Assembly: GCF_014638745.1 (NCBI RefSeq)
Contig: NZ_BMFO01000001.1
Coordinates: 720,591 to 784,590, forward strand
Length of the DNA: 64,000 nucleotides
Source of the DNA: Arenimonas maotaiensis
GTDB lineage: Bacteria > Pseudomonadota > Gammaproteobacteria > Xanthomonadales > Xanthomonadaceae
Reading direction: 5' to 3'
Every line of letters starts with the position of its first letter. Position 1 is the stretch's first letter. This document shows, piece by piece, positions 37,087 through 45,332 of the stretch. Under the pieces are notes generated by a model, which saw nothing but the letters and a program-made list of their open reading frames with translations, ran no database searches and was not told where the DNA came from. The position numbers were made by a program, and so were the translations under genes.

Positions 37087-38050
37087 CGATCCTCCGCACG
37101 CTCACTTCACCGCTGTGGAAACGGCGTTCGCCGCCGGCCTCCAACGCGACGCGCAAGGCGCCGTCGGCATCGATGCCCAGCGCGCGGCCGTCGATGCCGC
37201 CCTCGGCGGCCAGGATGCGCACCGGTTGGCCGGCCAATACGTCCAGCGCCTGCCAGCGCGCGGCGAAGCCGGCCAGACCGTCGCGCTCGTAGCGCGCGAA
37301 GCCGTCCGCCAATGCCGGTAGCAGCCCCGCCAACAGCCGGTTGCGGTCGAGCGTGCCGTGATGCTGCGCCAGCGCCGTCCACGCTTGGTCGATGCCGGCG
37401 CCGGCGGCGGGCGGCATGTTGACGTTGATGCCGAAACCGAGCGTGACCTCGCACGGGCCTTGCGCCTCGCCGCGCAGCTGGATCAGCAGACCGGCGCATT
37501 TGCGCCCGTGCAGCCAGAGGTCGTTCGGCCATTTCACGCCGAGGCCGTCGATGCCCTGCGCGCGTAGCGCATCGGCCAGGATCACCGCACAGGCCAACGG
37601 GAAGCCCGCCATCGCCGCCATCGGCAGGGCGAAACGCCGGTTGACGCTGCAATAGATGTTGGCCAACGGCGGCGACACCCAGGCCTTGCCGCGGCGGCCT
37701 TGGCCGGCGCGCTGGGTTTCGGCCAACCAAACGGCGATGCCGTGGGCCGGCGCCGGCTGGGCCATGGCCGGACGCTGGGTGGAATCGGTTTCGAACACGA
37801 CATGCAGGTCGGCGATCTGTGCCTGCATCGCGGGTTCCAGCAAATCGCGGATGCGCGCGGCATCCAGCAACGGCGTCGGCATAGTCAAGGCGTAACCCTG
37901 CTGCTCGCGCGCCTCGATCGCCAAACCCAGGCCGCGCAGCTGCTCGATGCGTTTCCAGACCGCGGCGCGGGTCACGCCGAAGCGCTCGGCCAAGGCCACG
38001 CCGGTCTGCGGCCCGTCCAGCAGGGCCTGCACCAGGGCGCTGTTATCCAC
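37079..38050 (-). CDS. birA: Biotin-[acetyl-CoA carboxylase] ligase / repressor
   Basis: The 323-residue protein has an N-terminal winged helix (GVALAERFGVTRAAVWKRIE), so it can act as a repressor as well as a ligase. The catalytic domain has GQGRRGKAW, the biotinyl-AMP loop, and KWPNDLWLHGRKCAGLL. It attaches biotin to acetyl-CoA carboxylase, the entry to fatty acid synthesis. It overlaps plsY upstream and coaX downstream, in one tightly packed operon. Confidence 0.95.
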   Translation of the reverse strand: MDNSALVQALLDGPQTGVALAERFGVTRAAVWKRIEQLRGLGLAIEAREQQGYALTMPTPLLDAARIRDLLEPAMQAQIADLHVVFETDSTQRPAMAQPAPAHGIAVWLAETQRAGQGRRGKAWVSPPLANIYCSVNRRFALPMAAMAGFPLACAVILADALRAQGIDGLGVKWPNDLWLHGRKCAGLLIQLRGEAQGPCEVTLGFGINVNMPPAAGAGIDQAWTALAQHHGTLDRNRLLAGLLPALADGFARYERDGLAGFAARWQALDVLAGQPVRILAAEGGIDGRALGIDADGALRVALEAGGERRFHSGEVSVRRIDG

Positions 38051-38669
38051 GGCGTCCGGTCAGCAGGCGGCCAAGCACGCGCGCCTTCTCGAACTGGTTT
38101 TCGGTACCGGCGCGCAGGCGCTGCAGGTTGCTGCGGTGGCTGTAGGTCAATAATACGGCACCGACCGCGGCGAACGCCCAATACACCGGCGGCATGGCGA
38201 ACCACCATGCGCTGAGCACCAGACTGATGGCGGCCAGGATGGTGGACAGGCCGACATAGCCGGTGAGCGTCAGGCACAGCAGCCAGACGCCGAGTAACGG
38301 CAGCAGCGCCTGCGGCCAGAGCAGAATAAGGCCGCCGACCAAGGTGGCCGCGCCTTTGCCGCCGCGGAATTCGTGGAACACCGGCCAGATGTGGCCGACC
38401 ACTGCCGCATACAGGGCGCCGAAGGCGACCGCGACATCGGCCGGGAACAGGCGCTGCGCCAACCAGACCGCGAGCATGCCCTTGCCGACGTCGACCAGCA
38501 CCACGCCGAGTGCGAAACGCCAACCCTGCGTGCGCAGGGCGTTGGTGCCGCCGGCGTTGCCGCTGCCCTGGGTGCGGATGTCGACGCCGCGGAACCGGCC
38601 GACCAGCAGGCTGCCCGACACCGAACCGAGCAGGTACGCCGACAGCACCACGGCGAACATCGCGATCAT
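38043..38669 (-). CDS. plsY: Acyl-phosphate:glycerol-3-phosphate acyltransferase PlsY
   Basis: The 208-residue inner-membrane enzyme transfers an acyl chain from acyl-phosphate to glycerol-3-phosphate, the first step of phospholipid synthesis. The three conserved loops are SVSGSLLVGRF, GSGNAGGTNALR and HIWPVFHEFRGGKGAAT. ATG 38669 overlaps the stop of the FakA-FakB fusion gene by four bases, and the stop overlaps birA by eight. Direct coupling to a gene for acyl-phosphate production makes functional sense. Confidence 0.96.
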   Translation of the reverse strand: MIAMFAVVLSAYLLGSVSGSLLVGRFRGVDIRTQGSGNAGGTNALRTQGWRFALGVVLVDVGKGMLAVWLAQRLFPADVAVAFGALYAAVVGHIWPVFHEFRGGKGAATLVGGLILLWPQALLPLLGVWLLCLTLTGYVGLSTILAAISLVLSAWWFAMPPVYWAFAAVGAVLLTYSHRSNLQRLRAGTENQFEKARVLGRLLTGRRG

Positions 38670-40486
38670 GGCGCGAATACCGGTTGCAACGAAATCACCA
38701 AAGCCCCGGGGCCGGCATGGGCGCCCACGGCCGGACCGGTCTCGACGCACCAGGCCTGTTCGCACTCGATGCGCGCGGTGAATTCCTTGAGCAGCGTCTG
38801 GCCCGCGGCCAGATCGTCGCAGTGGCCGATGATGACGCGGTAGCGCTTGCTGCGGTCGACGCGCTTGGCCACGTACTCGGCGTAACGGCACGGGATGTCG
38901 CGCTTGCCGAACAGGCCGCCGGTGACCTTCAGTCGGCCTTCGGGTGAGACCTTGGCGATGGCGGTCAGGCAGAGCAGATTGGCGATCGGGCCGGCCCAGC
39001 GCGGCACGCGGCCGCCGCGCACGGCATGGTTGATGTCGGCGGTGCAGGCCCAGGTCTGGGTCAGCGGGCGCAGGGATTCCAGCAGGGCGACAATCTGCTC
39101 CGGCGTCTGCCCGGCACGCGCCGCTTCCGCCGCCGCCATCACCAGCAGGCCTTGGCCGCCGGCGGCGTTGGCGCTGTCGAACAGGTGGATGCGTTCGGCA
39201 TGGCCGCGCTTGGCCGCGGTCTCGGCCGACTGCAGGGTACCGCTGACCGCGCGCGACAGACCGACGTAGACCACATGCGGATGGTGCGAGAGCAGAAACT
39301 CGAATTGCCGGCGGAAATCGCCGGGCGAGGGTTGGCTGGTCTTCGGCAGCACCAGCTCGGTACGCAGCTTGCGGTAGAACTCGGCCGTGCTCAGGCCGAC
39401 CTTGTCCAGGTAGTCGGTTTCGCCGAAGCTCAACCGCAGCGGCACGCTGTGCACGTTCAGGGTTTCGGCGATGTTGGCCGGCAGGTCGGCCGAGCTGTCG
39501 GTGATCACCACCACCGCTTTGTCGCCGGCGGCGGTGCGCGCCTGCGCCTGCATGTCGTCGGCCTTGGTGCCTTCGATGCGGCCGAAGCGGGAAGCGGTCT
39601 CGAACAGCGTCTTCGGGTCGCTCACGTGCGCGTGCAGCCGGATGCGCGAACTGGAACCGGCGATCACCACGCAGGACGCGCCCAAATCGCCGACCGCGGC
39701 GCGCAGGCCGCTGCGGTCCAGGCCGTCGCCGAGAATCAGGCACTCGCTGCACCAGCGGTGCTCGGGGTCGCCTTCGGCCAATTCGCTATGCGCCTGCGAC
39801 AACTCCAAATCGGCGCAATCGTTCTCGGCCACGTCGTCCAGGTCGATGTCGCCGTCGAGGATGAACTGATACACGCCTTCCAGCATATCGACGAAACCCT
39901 GCGCGCCGGCATCGACCACGCCGGCTTTCTGCAGCACCGGCAGCTGGTTCGGAGTATTGGCCAGTGCCTTGCGGGCATCCTGCAGGGCGCTCTCGAACCA
40001 GCCCTTGAAGTGGAAGCCGCCCGGGTCGCGCTGGATGGCGTCGGCGAAGGCGGTGATGACGCTGAGAATGGTGCCTTCCTTCGGCTCGGACAGGGCCTGG
40101 CGCGCGGTATCGGCGCCGTGTCGGATGGCCTGCCCCATCTGCTCCAAGCTGGCCACGCGGGCCGGCCCGATGCGCTCGGAGATGCCGGTGAAGAACTGGG
40201 CCAGGATGGCGCCGGAATTGCCGCGCGCGCCGTCGATGGCGTGTTCGCTGACCCGTCGCAGCAGCTCGCCGGTGCTGTGCGCCTTGCGGCTCAGGGCGCC
40301 GGTCAGGATGTTGCCCAAGGTGAACGCCATGTTGCTGCCGGTATCGCCGTCGGGGACGGGGAATACGTTGATTTTATTGAGCAAATCCCGTTGCGCGATG
40401 ACCCGACGGGCGCCTGAAATCAGCGCACGGCGCAACATCGGGGCGCGGATCAGCGGCGCGCAGGGATCGATGGGCAATGTATTCAT
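38666..40486 (-). CDS. Fused fatty acid kinase (FakA-like DAK2) and fatty-acid-binding DegV (FakB-like) protein
   Basis: The 606-residue protein joins two families that are separate in Firmicutes. Residues 1-320 match FakA: NVFPVPDGDTGSNM (40-53) with the Mg-binding aspartates, GARGNSGAILAQFF, AGVVDAGAQGFVDMLEG (188-204) and the middle domain HRWCSECLILGDG to RIRLHAHVSDP. Residues 325-606 match DegV/FakB: VVVITDSSADLP, PKTSQPSPGDF, GLSRAVSGTLQSAE and a GGRVPRW block. The C-terminal part of FakA that normally docks FakB is absent, as if replaced by the fusion. The predicted product, acyl-phosphate, is the substrate of PlsY encoded by the next gene. Confidence 0.88.
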   Translation of the reverse strand: MNTLPIDPCAPLIRAPMLRRALISGARRVIAQRDLLNKINVFPVPDGDTGSNMAFTLGNILTGALSRKAHSTGELLRRVSEHAIDGARGNSGAILAQFFTGISERIGPARVASLEQMGQAIRHGADTARQALSEPKEGTILSVITAFADAIQRDPGGFHFKGWFESALQDARKALANTPNQLPVLQKAGVVDAGAQGFVDMLEGVYQFILDGDIDLDDVAENDCADLELSQAHSELAEGDPEHRWCSECLILGDGLDRSGLRAAVGDLGASCVVIAGSSSRIRLHAHVSDPKTLFETASRFGRIEGTKADDMQAQARTAAGDKAVVVITDSSADLPANIAETLNVHSVPLRLSFGETDYLDKVGLSTAEFYRKLRTELVLPKTSQPSPGDFRRQFEFLLSHHPHVVYVGLSRAVSGTLQSAETAAKRGHAERIHLFDSANAAGGQGLLVMAAAEAARAGQTPEQIVALLESLRPLTQTWACTADINHAVRGGRVPRWAGPIANLLCLTAIAKVSPEGRLKVTGGLFGKRDIPCRYAEYVAKRVDRSKRYRVIIGHCDDLAAGQTLLKEFTARIECEQAWCVETGPAVGAHAGPGALVISLQPVFAP

Positions 40487-40534
40487 CCGGTTTTCTTCGT
40501 CCGGCCCCTGTCAGGGCTCTTGGTAAACACCCAT

Positions 40535-40562
40535 TTTTAAGGCACCACCCCGGTTCTTGCAA
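40535..40562 (-). promoter_or_regulatory. Candidate promoter of the fakAB-plsY-birA-coaX operon
   Basis: On the minus strand TTGCAA (40557-40562) and TTAAAA (40535-40540) are 16 bases apart, about 50 bases before the start codon at 40486. Confidence 0.5.
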
Positions 40563-40584
40563 CTTTTTTCGGTTCCGGCGCATC

Positions 40585-40590
40585 TATACT
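40585..40590 (+). promoter_or_regulatory. -10 hexamer for the small exported protein gene
   Basis: TATACT lies 28 bases before the GTG start. No good -35 is present at the expected distance. Confidence 0.4.
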
Positions 40591-40617
40591 AGGCATCTGA
40601 AACGGAAAGGAAGCGCC

Positions 40618-40824
40618 GTGAAATCCCCGCTGCTCGTGTTCGCCCTATGCGCCCTATTCCTGCTGCTGTCCACCGGCGGCACGCCGCAGGCCCCGGTCCG
40701 CTTCAAATTGAACGCCGAAAGCACGGCGGCGGGCGCCGGCGCGCCCCCGACCGCCGCGGTCTCCAAAGCCAAGAGCAGCCGGCTGCCGCGCTGGCACCGG
40801 GTCATCCCCGGCATGTTCCGCTAA
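40618..40824 (+). CDS. Small exported protein of unknown function
   Basis: The 68-residue product starts at GTG 40618 after AAAGGAAG. Its N-terminus is a signal peptide or anchor (KSPLLVFALCALFLLLSTGG); the rest is short, basic and Ala/Pro-rich, ending RLPRWHRVIPGMFR. Its stop overlaps the phoQ stop by four bases on the other strand. No family recognised; the promoter, ribosome site and signal peptide together support a real gene. Confidence 0.6.
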   Translation: MKSPLLVFALCALFLLLSTGGTPQAPVRFKLNAESTAAGAGAPPTAAVSKAKSSRLPRWHRVIPGMFR

Positions 40825-42221
40825 GCCAGGCAGGGCAGATCGATCGCGAAGCGGGCGCCGCCGAGCTCCTGCGAACGGTCGACCGACAGCGTGCCGTGGT
40901 AGGACCTGACGATGTCCTGCACGATGGCCATGCCGATGCCGTGGCCCTGCACGCGCTCGTCGCCGCGCACGCCGCGCTGCAGGATGCGGCCGATGTCCTC
41001 CGGCGCGATGCCCGGGCCGTCGTCCTCGACGCAGATGTGCAGGCCCGGACGCTTGGCGCCGGGCTCGTATACCGGACGCACGGTCAACAGCACGCGGCGG
41101 GCGGCCCATTTGAAGGCGTTCTCCAGGAAATTGCCGAGCAGCTCCTGCAGGTCGCCGGCCTCGCCGGAAAACTGCGATTTGGGGTCGATCTCGAATTCGC
41201 AGTACACGCCCTTGGCGCGGTGGATCTTCTCCAGGCTGGCGACGATGCTCTCGGCGTGCGGCAGCACGTCGATCGGGGCCGAATACAGCGCGTGTCCGGC
41301 GCGCGCGGCGCGTGACAGCTGGTAGGACACGATGTCGTTCATGCGTTGCAGCTGGGTATAGACCTCGCGCTTGAACTGGGCCGGATCGTCGCCGTTGTCG
41401 ATCTGCGACTGCAGCACCGCCAGCGGCGTCTTCAGGCTGTGCGCCAGGTCGGCCAAGGTGTTGCGGCTCATTTCCAGGTTGCCGCGCTCGCTGTCGAGCA
41501 GGGCGTTGATGCTGCCGGCGATCGGGCCGAGCTCGGTCGGATAGCGCCGGCCCAGGCGCGCCTGCCGGCCCGACTGCAGCGCCTGCATCTCGGACTCCAG
41601 AACCCGCAGCGGCTGCAGGCTCCAGCGCAGGATGGCGATCTGCACCAGCACCAGCAGAACGCCGGCGATGCCGAGATAGCCCCACAGCGTGCGCCGGTAT
41701 TCGGCGATCTGCTTGAATATCTCCTCTTCGCTTTCGTAGATGTGCAGGGTCAGCACCCGCGGGCCGCTCTTGGTCTCGAACCGGAGCGTATCGGTATAGC
41801 GGTAGGCGTTGATGCGGATGTCTTCGCCGATCGGCAGCGGCAGCGGGCCGTCGAATTCGGGCGCGTCGCCGACCTCGCGGGCCGGCAACGCCGGCAGGCT
41901 GAACAGCGCCACCGACTGCGACTGCCAGTTGACGCCCTCGCCCTGGATCTGGGCGTACAGGCCGCTGCGGAATTCGTTGAAGCGCGCGTCGGGCGCCTTG
42001 TCGAGCGCGGCCGGCAGCAGGCGCCCGCGCCGGTCGAAGCCGACCTTGTTCCAATAGGCGTCGGCGTGGCGCGCCATGCGCGCCTCCATGTTGTCGACCA
42101 GCGAGTTGCGGAAAGCCTGGTCGAGCGCCATCCCGGTCAGGCCGAGGAAGGCGATCAGGCCGAGGCTGGCGGCGATCAGTTGCCGCGCGTGCAGCGACAG
42201 GGCCCGGCGCATCGGGAACAT
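40821..42221 (-). CDS. phoQ: PhoQ-like sensor histidine kinase
   Basis: The 466-residue inner-membrane kinase has helices at about 15-34 and 178-198 with a periplasmic sensor between, a HAMP-like linker, the phospho-acceptor H261 in LAHSLKTPLAVL and the ATP site (NFLENAFKWA, EDDGPGIAPEDIGRIL, GHGIGMAIVQDIV). The periplasmic part contains an acidic patch (YESEEEIF), as in cation-sensing PhoQ. It lies 16 bases after phoP. Confidence 0.9.
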   Translation of the reverse strand: MFPMRRALSLHARQLIAASLGLIAFLGLTGMALDQAFRNSLVDNMEARMARHADAYWNKVGFDRRGRLLPAALDKAPDARFNEFRSGLYAQIQGEGVNWQSQSVALFSLPALPAREVGDAPEFDGPLPLPIGEDIRINAYRYTDTLRFETKSGPRVLTLHIYESEEEIFKQIAEYRRTLWGYLGIAGVLLVLVQIAILRWSLQPLRVLESEMQALQSGRQARLGRRYPTELGPIAGSINALLDSERGNLEMSRNTLADLAHSLKTPLAVLQSQIDNGDDPAQFKREVYTQLQRMNDIVSYQLSRAARAGHALYSAPIDVLPHAESIVASLEKIHRAKGVYCEFEIDPKSQFSGEAGDLQELLGNFLENAFKWAARRVLLTVRPVYEPGAKRPGLHICVEDDGPGIAPEDIGRILQRGVRGDERVQGHGIGMAIVQDIVRSYHGTLSVDRSQELGGARFAIDLPCLA

Positions 42222-42237
42222 GGCGCGGGCGCCGGGC

Positions 42238-42918
42238 TTATTCGTTGCGCGGGATGGCGAAGCGGTAACCGCGGCCGCGGACGGTCTCGATCGGCTTCAG
42301 CGTGCCGTCCGGGTCGAGCTTCTTGCGCAGGCGGCCGACGAACACTTCGAGCACGTTGGAATCGCGGTCGAAATCCTGCTGGTAGATGTGTTCGGTCAGG
42401 TCGGCTTTGGACACCAGTTCGCCGGCGTGCAGCATCAGGTATTCCAGCACCTTGTACTCGTAGCTGGTCAGGTCGGTCGGGGCATCATTGATGGTGACCT
42501 TCTGCGCCGCCAGATCGAGCTTGACCGGGCCGCACTCGAGCGAGGGCTTGCTCCAGCCGGCGGCGCGGCGCAGCAGCGCGTTGATGCGCGCCAGCAGTTC
42601 TTCCACGTGGAACGGCTTGACCAGGTAATCGTCGGCGCCGTACTTCAGGCCTTCGACCTTGTCCTGCCAGCTGGAACGCGCGGTCAGGATCAGGATCGGG
42701 AATTTCTGGCCGGCGTCGCGCAGGCCGCGCACCACGTCCATGCCCGAGAGCTTGGGCAGGCCGAGGTCGATCACCGCCAGGTCGAACGGCACTTCGCGGC
42801 CGTGGAACAGGGCCTCTTCGCCGTCGCTGGCGGTATCCACGGCGAACCCTTCGCGCTTCAGGCGCGCGGCCAAGGTCTCCCGGAGCGGGGCTTCGTCTTC
42901 CACTAACAGGATGCGCAT
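42238..42918 (-). CDS. phoP: PhoP-like OmpR family response regulator
   Basis: The 226-residue protein has a receiver domain with acidic pocket (LLVEDEA), phosphorylation site D51 (AVIDLGLPKLSG) and the switch lysine in ADDYLVKPFHVEEL, then a winged-helix DNA-binding domain (LTSYEYKVLEYLMLHAGELV, VFVGRLRKKLDPDG). The PhoPQ pair in this family controls envelope and cation-stress genes. Confidence 0.93.
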   Translation of the reverse strand: MRILLVEDEAPLRETLAARLKREGFAVDTASDGEEALFHGREVPFDLAVIDLGLPKLSGMDVVRGLRDAGQKFPILILTARSSWQDKVEGLKYGADDYLVKPFHVEELLARINALLRRAAGWSKPSLECGPVKLDLAAQKVTINDAPTDLTSYEYKVLEYLMLHAGELVSKADLTEHIYQQDFDRDSNVLEVFVGRLRKKLDPDGTLKPIETVRGRGYRFAIPRNE

Positions 42919-42958
42919 GGCTCAAACCTCTCGGGTGTTCGGATACGGGAAAAGAGCG

Positions 42959-43348
42959 TCACCGGCGCGGATCGGAACCCGCATCGTCGACGTTGACAGT
43001 GTCCACGGAACGGCCATTGCCGTCAAATAAACGGCGATCGATGACGATGCGGCCGTTCGGCATGCGCACCTTGATTTGATTGAGCTGGCGGCCTTCGACG
43101 GTGACCGGTACCGCGCCGATGACCTTGCCGCCGGTCTGGCGTTCGACCTGACCGAGGGTGACCGGCCGCCGGCTGGAAGAACTGCCGAAGGAGGTCTTGG
43201 CGTTCGGGGCATTGCGCACGGGCGGCGCCTGGGTCTGTGCCGCCGGTTGCGCCTGCCGGGCTGCGGCAGGACGCGTCGGCGTCGCCCCCGTGCCGGCGGC
43301 ATACAGGCCGGCACCGAACGACAACAGAATGATCAGGCGGATCTTCAT
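42959..43348 (-). CDS. PepSY-like exported protein upstream of phoPQ
   Basis: The 129-residue product has a signal peptide (RLIILLSFGAGLYAAGTGA), a Pro/Ala/Gln-rich linker and a small C-terminal domain (GGKVIGAVPVTVEGRQLNQI, KVRMPNGRIVIDRR) like PepSY folds. Such genes often precede two-component systems and may modulate the sensor. ATG 43348 was chosen for the signal peptide; the gene lies 40 bases before phoP. Confidence 0.7.
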   Translation of the reverse strand: MKIRLIILLSFGAGLYAAGTGATPTRPAAARQAQPAAQTQAPPVRNAPNAKTSFGSSSSRRPVTLGQVERQTGGKVIGAVPVTVEGRQLNQIKVRMPNGRIVIDRRLFDGNGRSVDTVNVDDAGSDPRR

Positions 43349-43430
43349 GGGCGTATGGTAATGCAAACCGGCCGCTAGTTAAATAAAAGTTAGTGTGGCA
43401 TGGAGCCTATGAATTCCCTCTGAATCGGCC

Positions 43431-44339
43431 TCAAAACACCTCGCCGACACAGCAGCGCAGGGAGCCGCCGGCCTTTTCCAGCATCGGCATCGGCACCACG
43501 TGCAGGGTGAAGCCCCAATCCGCCAGCTGCCCGCGTTGCCCGGCATCCAAGCTGTCATGGGCGCGCTGGCTGAGGAACAGCGCGTCCTCGGCCAGGGTGA
43601 TGCAGTTGCCGGCGTATTCGGCCTTCTGCCGGGCGTCCAGCCGCAGCGCCTGGCCGCCGTACAGCGCGGCGACGGCTTCCGGCACGCGCGCATCGGCGAA
43701 GCCGGAAGACGCGACGGCCACGGCGCGCGAGGCCAGCACGCTGAGCACGACATTGGTGTGGTATTCGCCGTCAGCCAGGTCGAACAGCAAGGTGACGTTC
43801 AGGCCGAAGGCCTCGTGCATCGCGCGCGCGCCGGTCTCGTCGCAGCGCTCGCTCAAGCCGCAGAAGCCGATACCGCGGGCGCGGTCGATCACCAGCGAAC
43901 CGGTCAGCTCGCAGACGCCCGGCTGAAGGCTGAGGTCGATTTCGCGCCGCTCAAGCGTTTGCTTGAAATAGGCGCGGATATCGGCGCGTTCGGCTTCGCG
44001 CCGGCGTACCGCGTGCCGCATGTGGCCGACGAGGTAGCGGCCGGGCGCGGTGGCGAACACGTTGTTGGGGAACACCGCGTCCGGCGTGGCGGCATCGCCC
44101 GGAAACACGGTGACCGGCAATACCCGGCGCACCGCCGCCTGCAACGCCCGGTGTTCGGCCAGGGCGCAGGCTTCGTCCACCGCCTCGCCCATCGCCATGT
44201 AGCGGTTGTCGCGGGCCGATTGTTCGGCCAGGCGGAAGCCATCGGGCGAGACCATGAACACCGCGCGGGCGCAGGTCGGCGCGACGACCGGCAAGCCGGC
44301 AGCCAGCGCGATGAAAGAATCGATGTCGCGGGTGATCAC
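43431..44339 (-). CDS. ctlX: Arginine-deiminase-fold hydrolase, CtlX-like
   Basis: The 302-residue protein belongs to the guanidino-group-modifying family. Active-site blocks are VFPNNVFATAP, the His in DGEYHTNVVLSVLA and the nucleophile Cys near the C-terminus (GGSLRCCVGEVF). Length and ending fit CtlX, named citrulline utilisation hydrolase. GTG 44339 overlaps the dusA stop by four bases. With the arginase gene it suggests arginine/citrulline catabolism. Confidence 0.8.
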   Translation of the reverse strand: MITRDIDSFIALAAGLPVVAPTCARAVFMVSPDGFRLAEQSARDNRYMAMGEAVDEACALAEHRALQAAVRRVLPVTVFPGDAATPDAVFPNNVFATAPGRYLVGHMRHAVRRREAERADIRAYFKQTLERREIDLSLQPGVCELTGSLVIDRARGIGFCGLSERCDETGARAMHEAFGLNVTLLFDLADGEYHTNVVLSVLASRAVAVASSGFADARVPEAVAALYGGQALRLDARQKAEYAGNCITLAEDALFLSQRAHDSLDAGQRGQLADWGFTLHVVPMPMLEKAGGSLRCCVGEVF

Positions 44340-45322
44340 ATGCGATCTCCGCCGATGCGGGTGGCGGCCAGCGCCTTTTCGATCACCGACCAATCGGCGC
44401 CGGGCAACGGCGCCTCCTGGCTGAGTACTTGCCGGAACAAGCGGCCGCCGGGTTGGCCATGGTACAGGCCGAGCAGGCATTTGCTGATGTGCTTGAGCGC
44501 CACGCCGCGCTGCAACTGCGCCCGCACATACGGCTCCATCCGCCGCAGCAGCGATTCGCGGTCGGCTTCGGGGGTACCGAACAGCGCGCACTGCATCTGG
44601 TGCAGGCGGTACGGCTCATGGTAGGCGGCGCGGCCGATCATCACGCCGTCGACATGCCGGAGGGCCTCATCGCACTGCGCGGTTTCGGTGAGTCCGCCGT
44701 TGAGCACGATGCGCAGGTCCGGACGCTCGGCCTTCAGCCGGTACGCCCAGTCGTAACGCAGCGGCGGAATCTCGCGGTTCTCCTTCGGGCTCAGGCCGTT
44801 CAGCCAGGCCTTGCGCGCATGCACGATGAACTCCCGGCAGCCGGCGGCGGCCACGGCATCGATGAAGGCGCGGAAATAACCGTAGTCCTCGTGTTCGTCC
44901 ACGCCGAGCCGGCACTTCACCGTCACCGGCAATCGGGTGGCGCCGCGCATGGCGGCCACGCATTCGGCCACCAGCGCCGGCTCCTTCATCAGGCAAGCGC
45001 CGAAGCGGCCGGCCTGCACGCGGTCGGACGGACAGCCGACGTTGAGGTTGATTTCGTCGTAACCGAAGCCTTCGGCGATGCGGCAGGCTTCGGCCAGATG
45101 CGCCGGATCGCTGCCGCCCAGCTGCAAGGCCACCGGATGTTCGCTGGCGTCGAAGCCGAGCAGGCGCGGGCGGTCGCCCTGGATCACCGCGCGGGCGTGC
45201 ACCATCTCGGTGTACAGGCGCGCCTGCGGCGCCAGGATGCGGTGGAACACGCGGCAATGGCTATCTGTCCAGTCCATCATCGGGGCGACGGACAGGCGGA
45301 TGGAATTCGGATAATCGGTCAT
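44336..45322 (-). CDS. dusA: tRNA-dihydrouridine(20/20a) synthase
   Basis: The 328-residue FMN enzyme reduces uridine 20 in tRNA D-loops. LSVAPMMDWTDSHCR, the catalytic cysteine in NLNVGCPSDRVQ, VKCRLGVDEHEDYG and VHARKAWLNGLSPKENR are DusA-specific. It lies between tamB and ctlX on the same strand, 11 bases from the former. Confidence 0.95.
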   Translation of the reverse strand: MTDYPNSIRLSVAPMMDWTDSHCRVFHRILAPQARLYTEMVHARAVIQGDRPRLLGFDASEHPVALQLGGSDPAHLAEACRIAEGFGYDEINLNVGCPSDRVQAGRFGACLMKEPALVAECVAAMRGATRLPVTVKCRLGVDEHEDYGYFRAFIDAVAAAGCREFIVHARKAWLNGLSPKENREIPPLRYDWAYRLKAERPDLRIVLNGGLTETAQCDEALRHVDGVMIGRAAYHEPYRLHQMQCALFGTPEADRESLLRRMEPYVRAQLQRGVALKHISKCLLGLYHGQPGGRLFRQVLSQEAPLPGADWSVIEKALAATRIGGDRM

Positions 45323-45332
45323 GCGGTATGGT

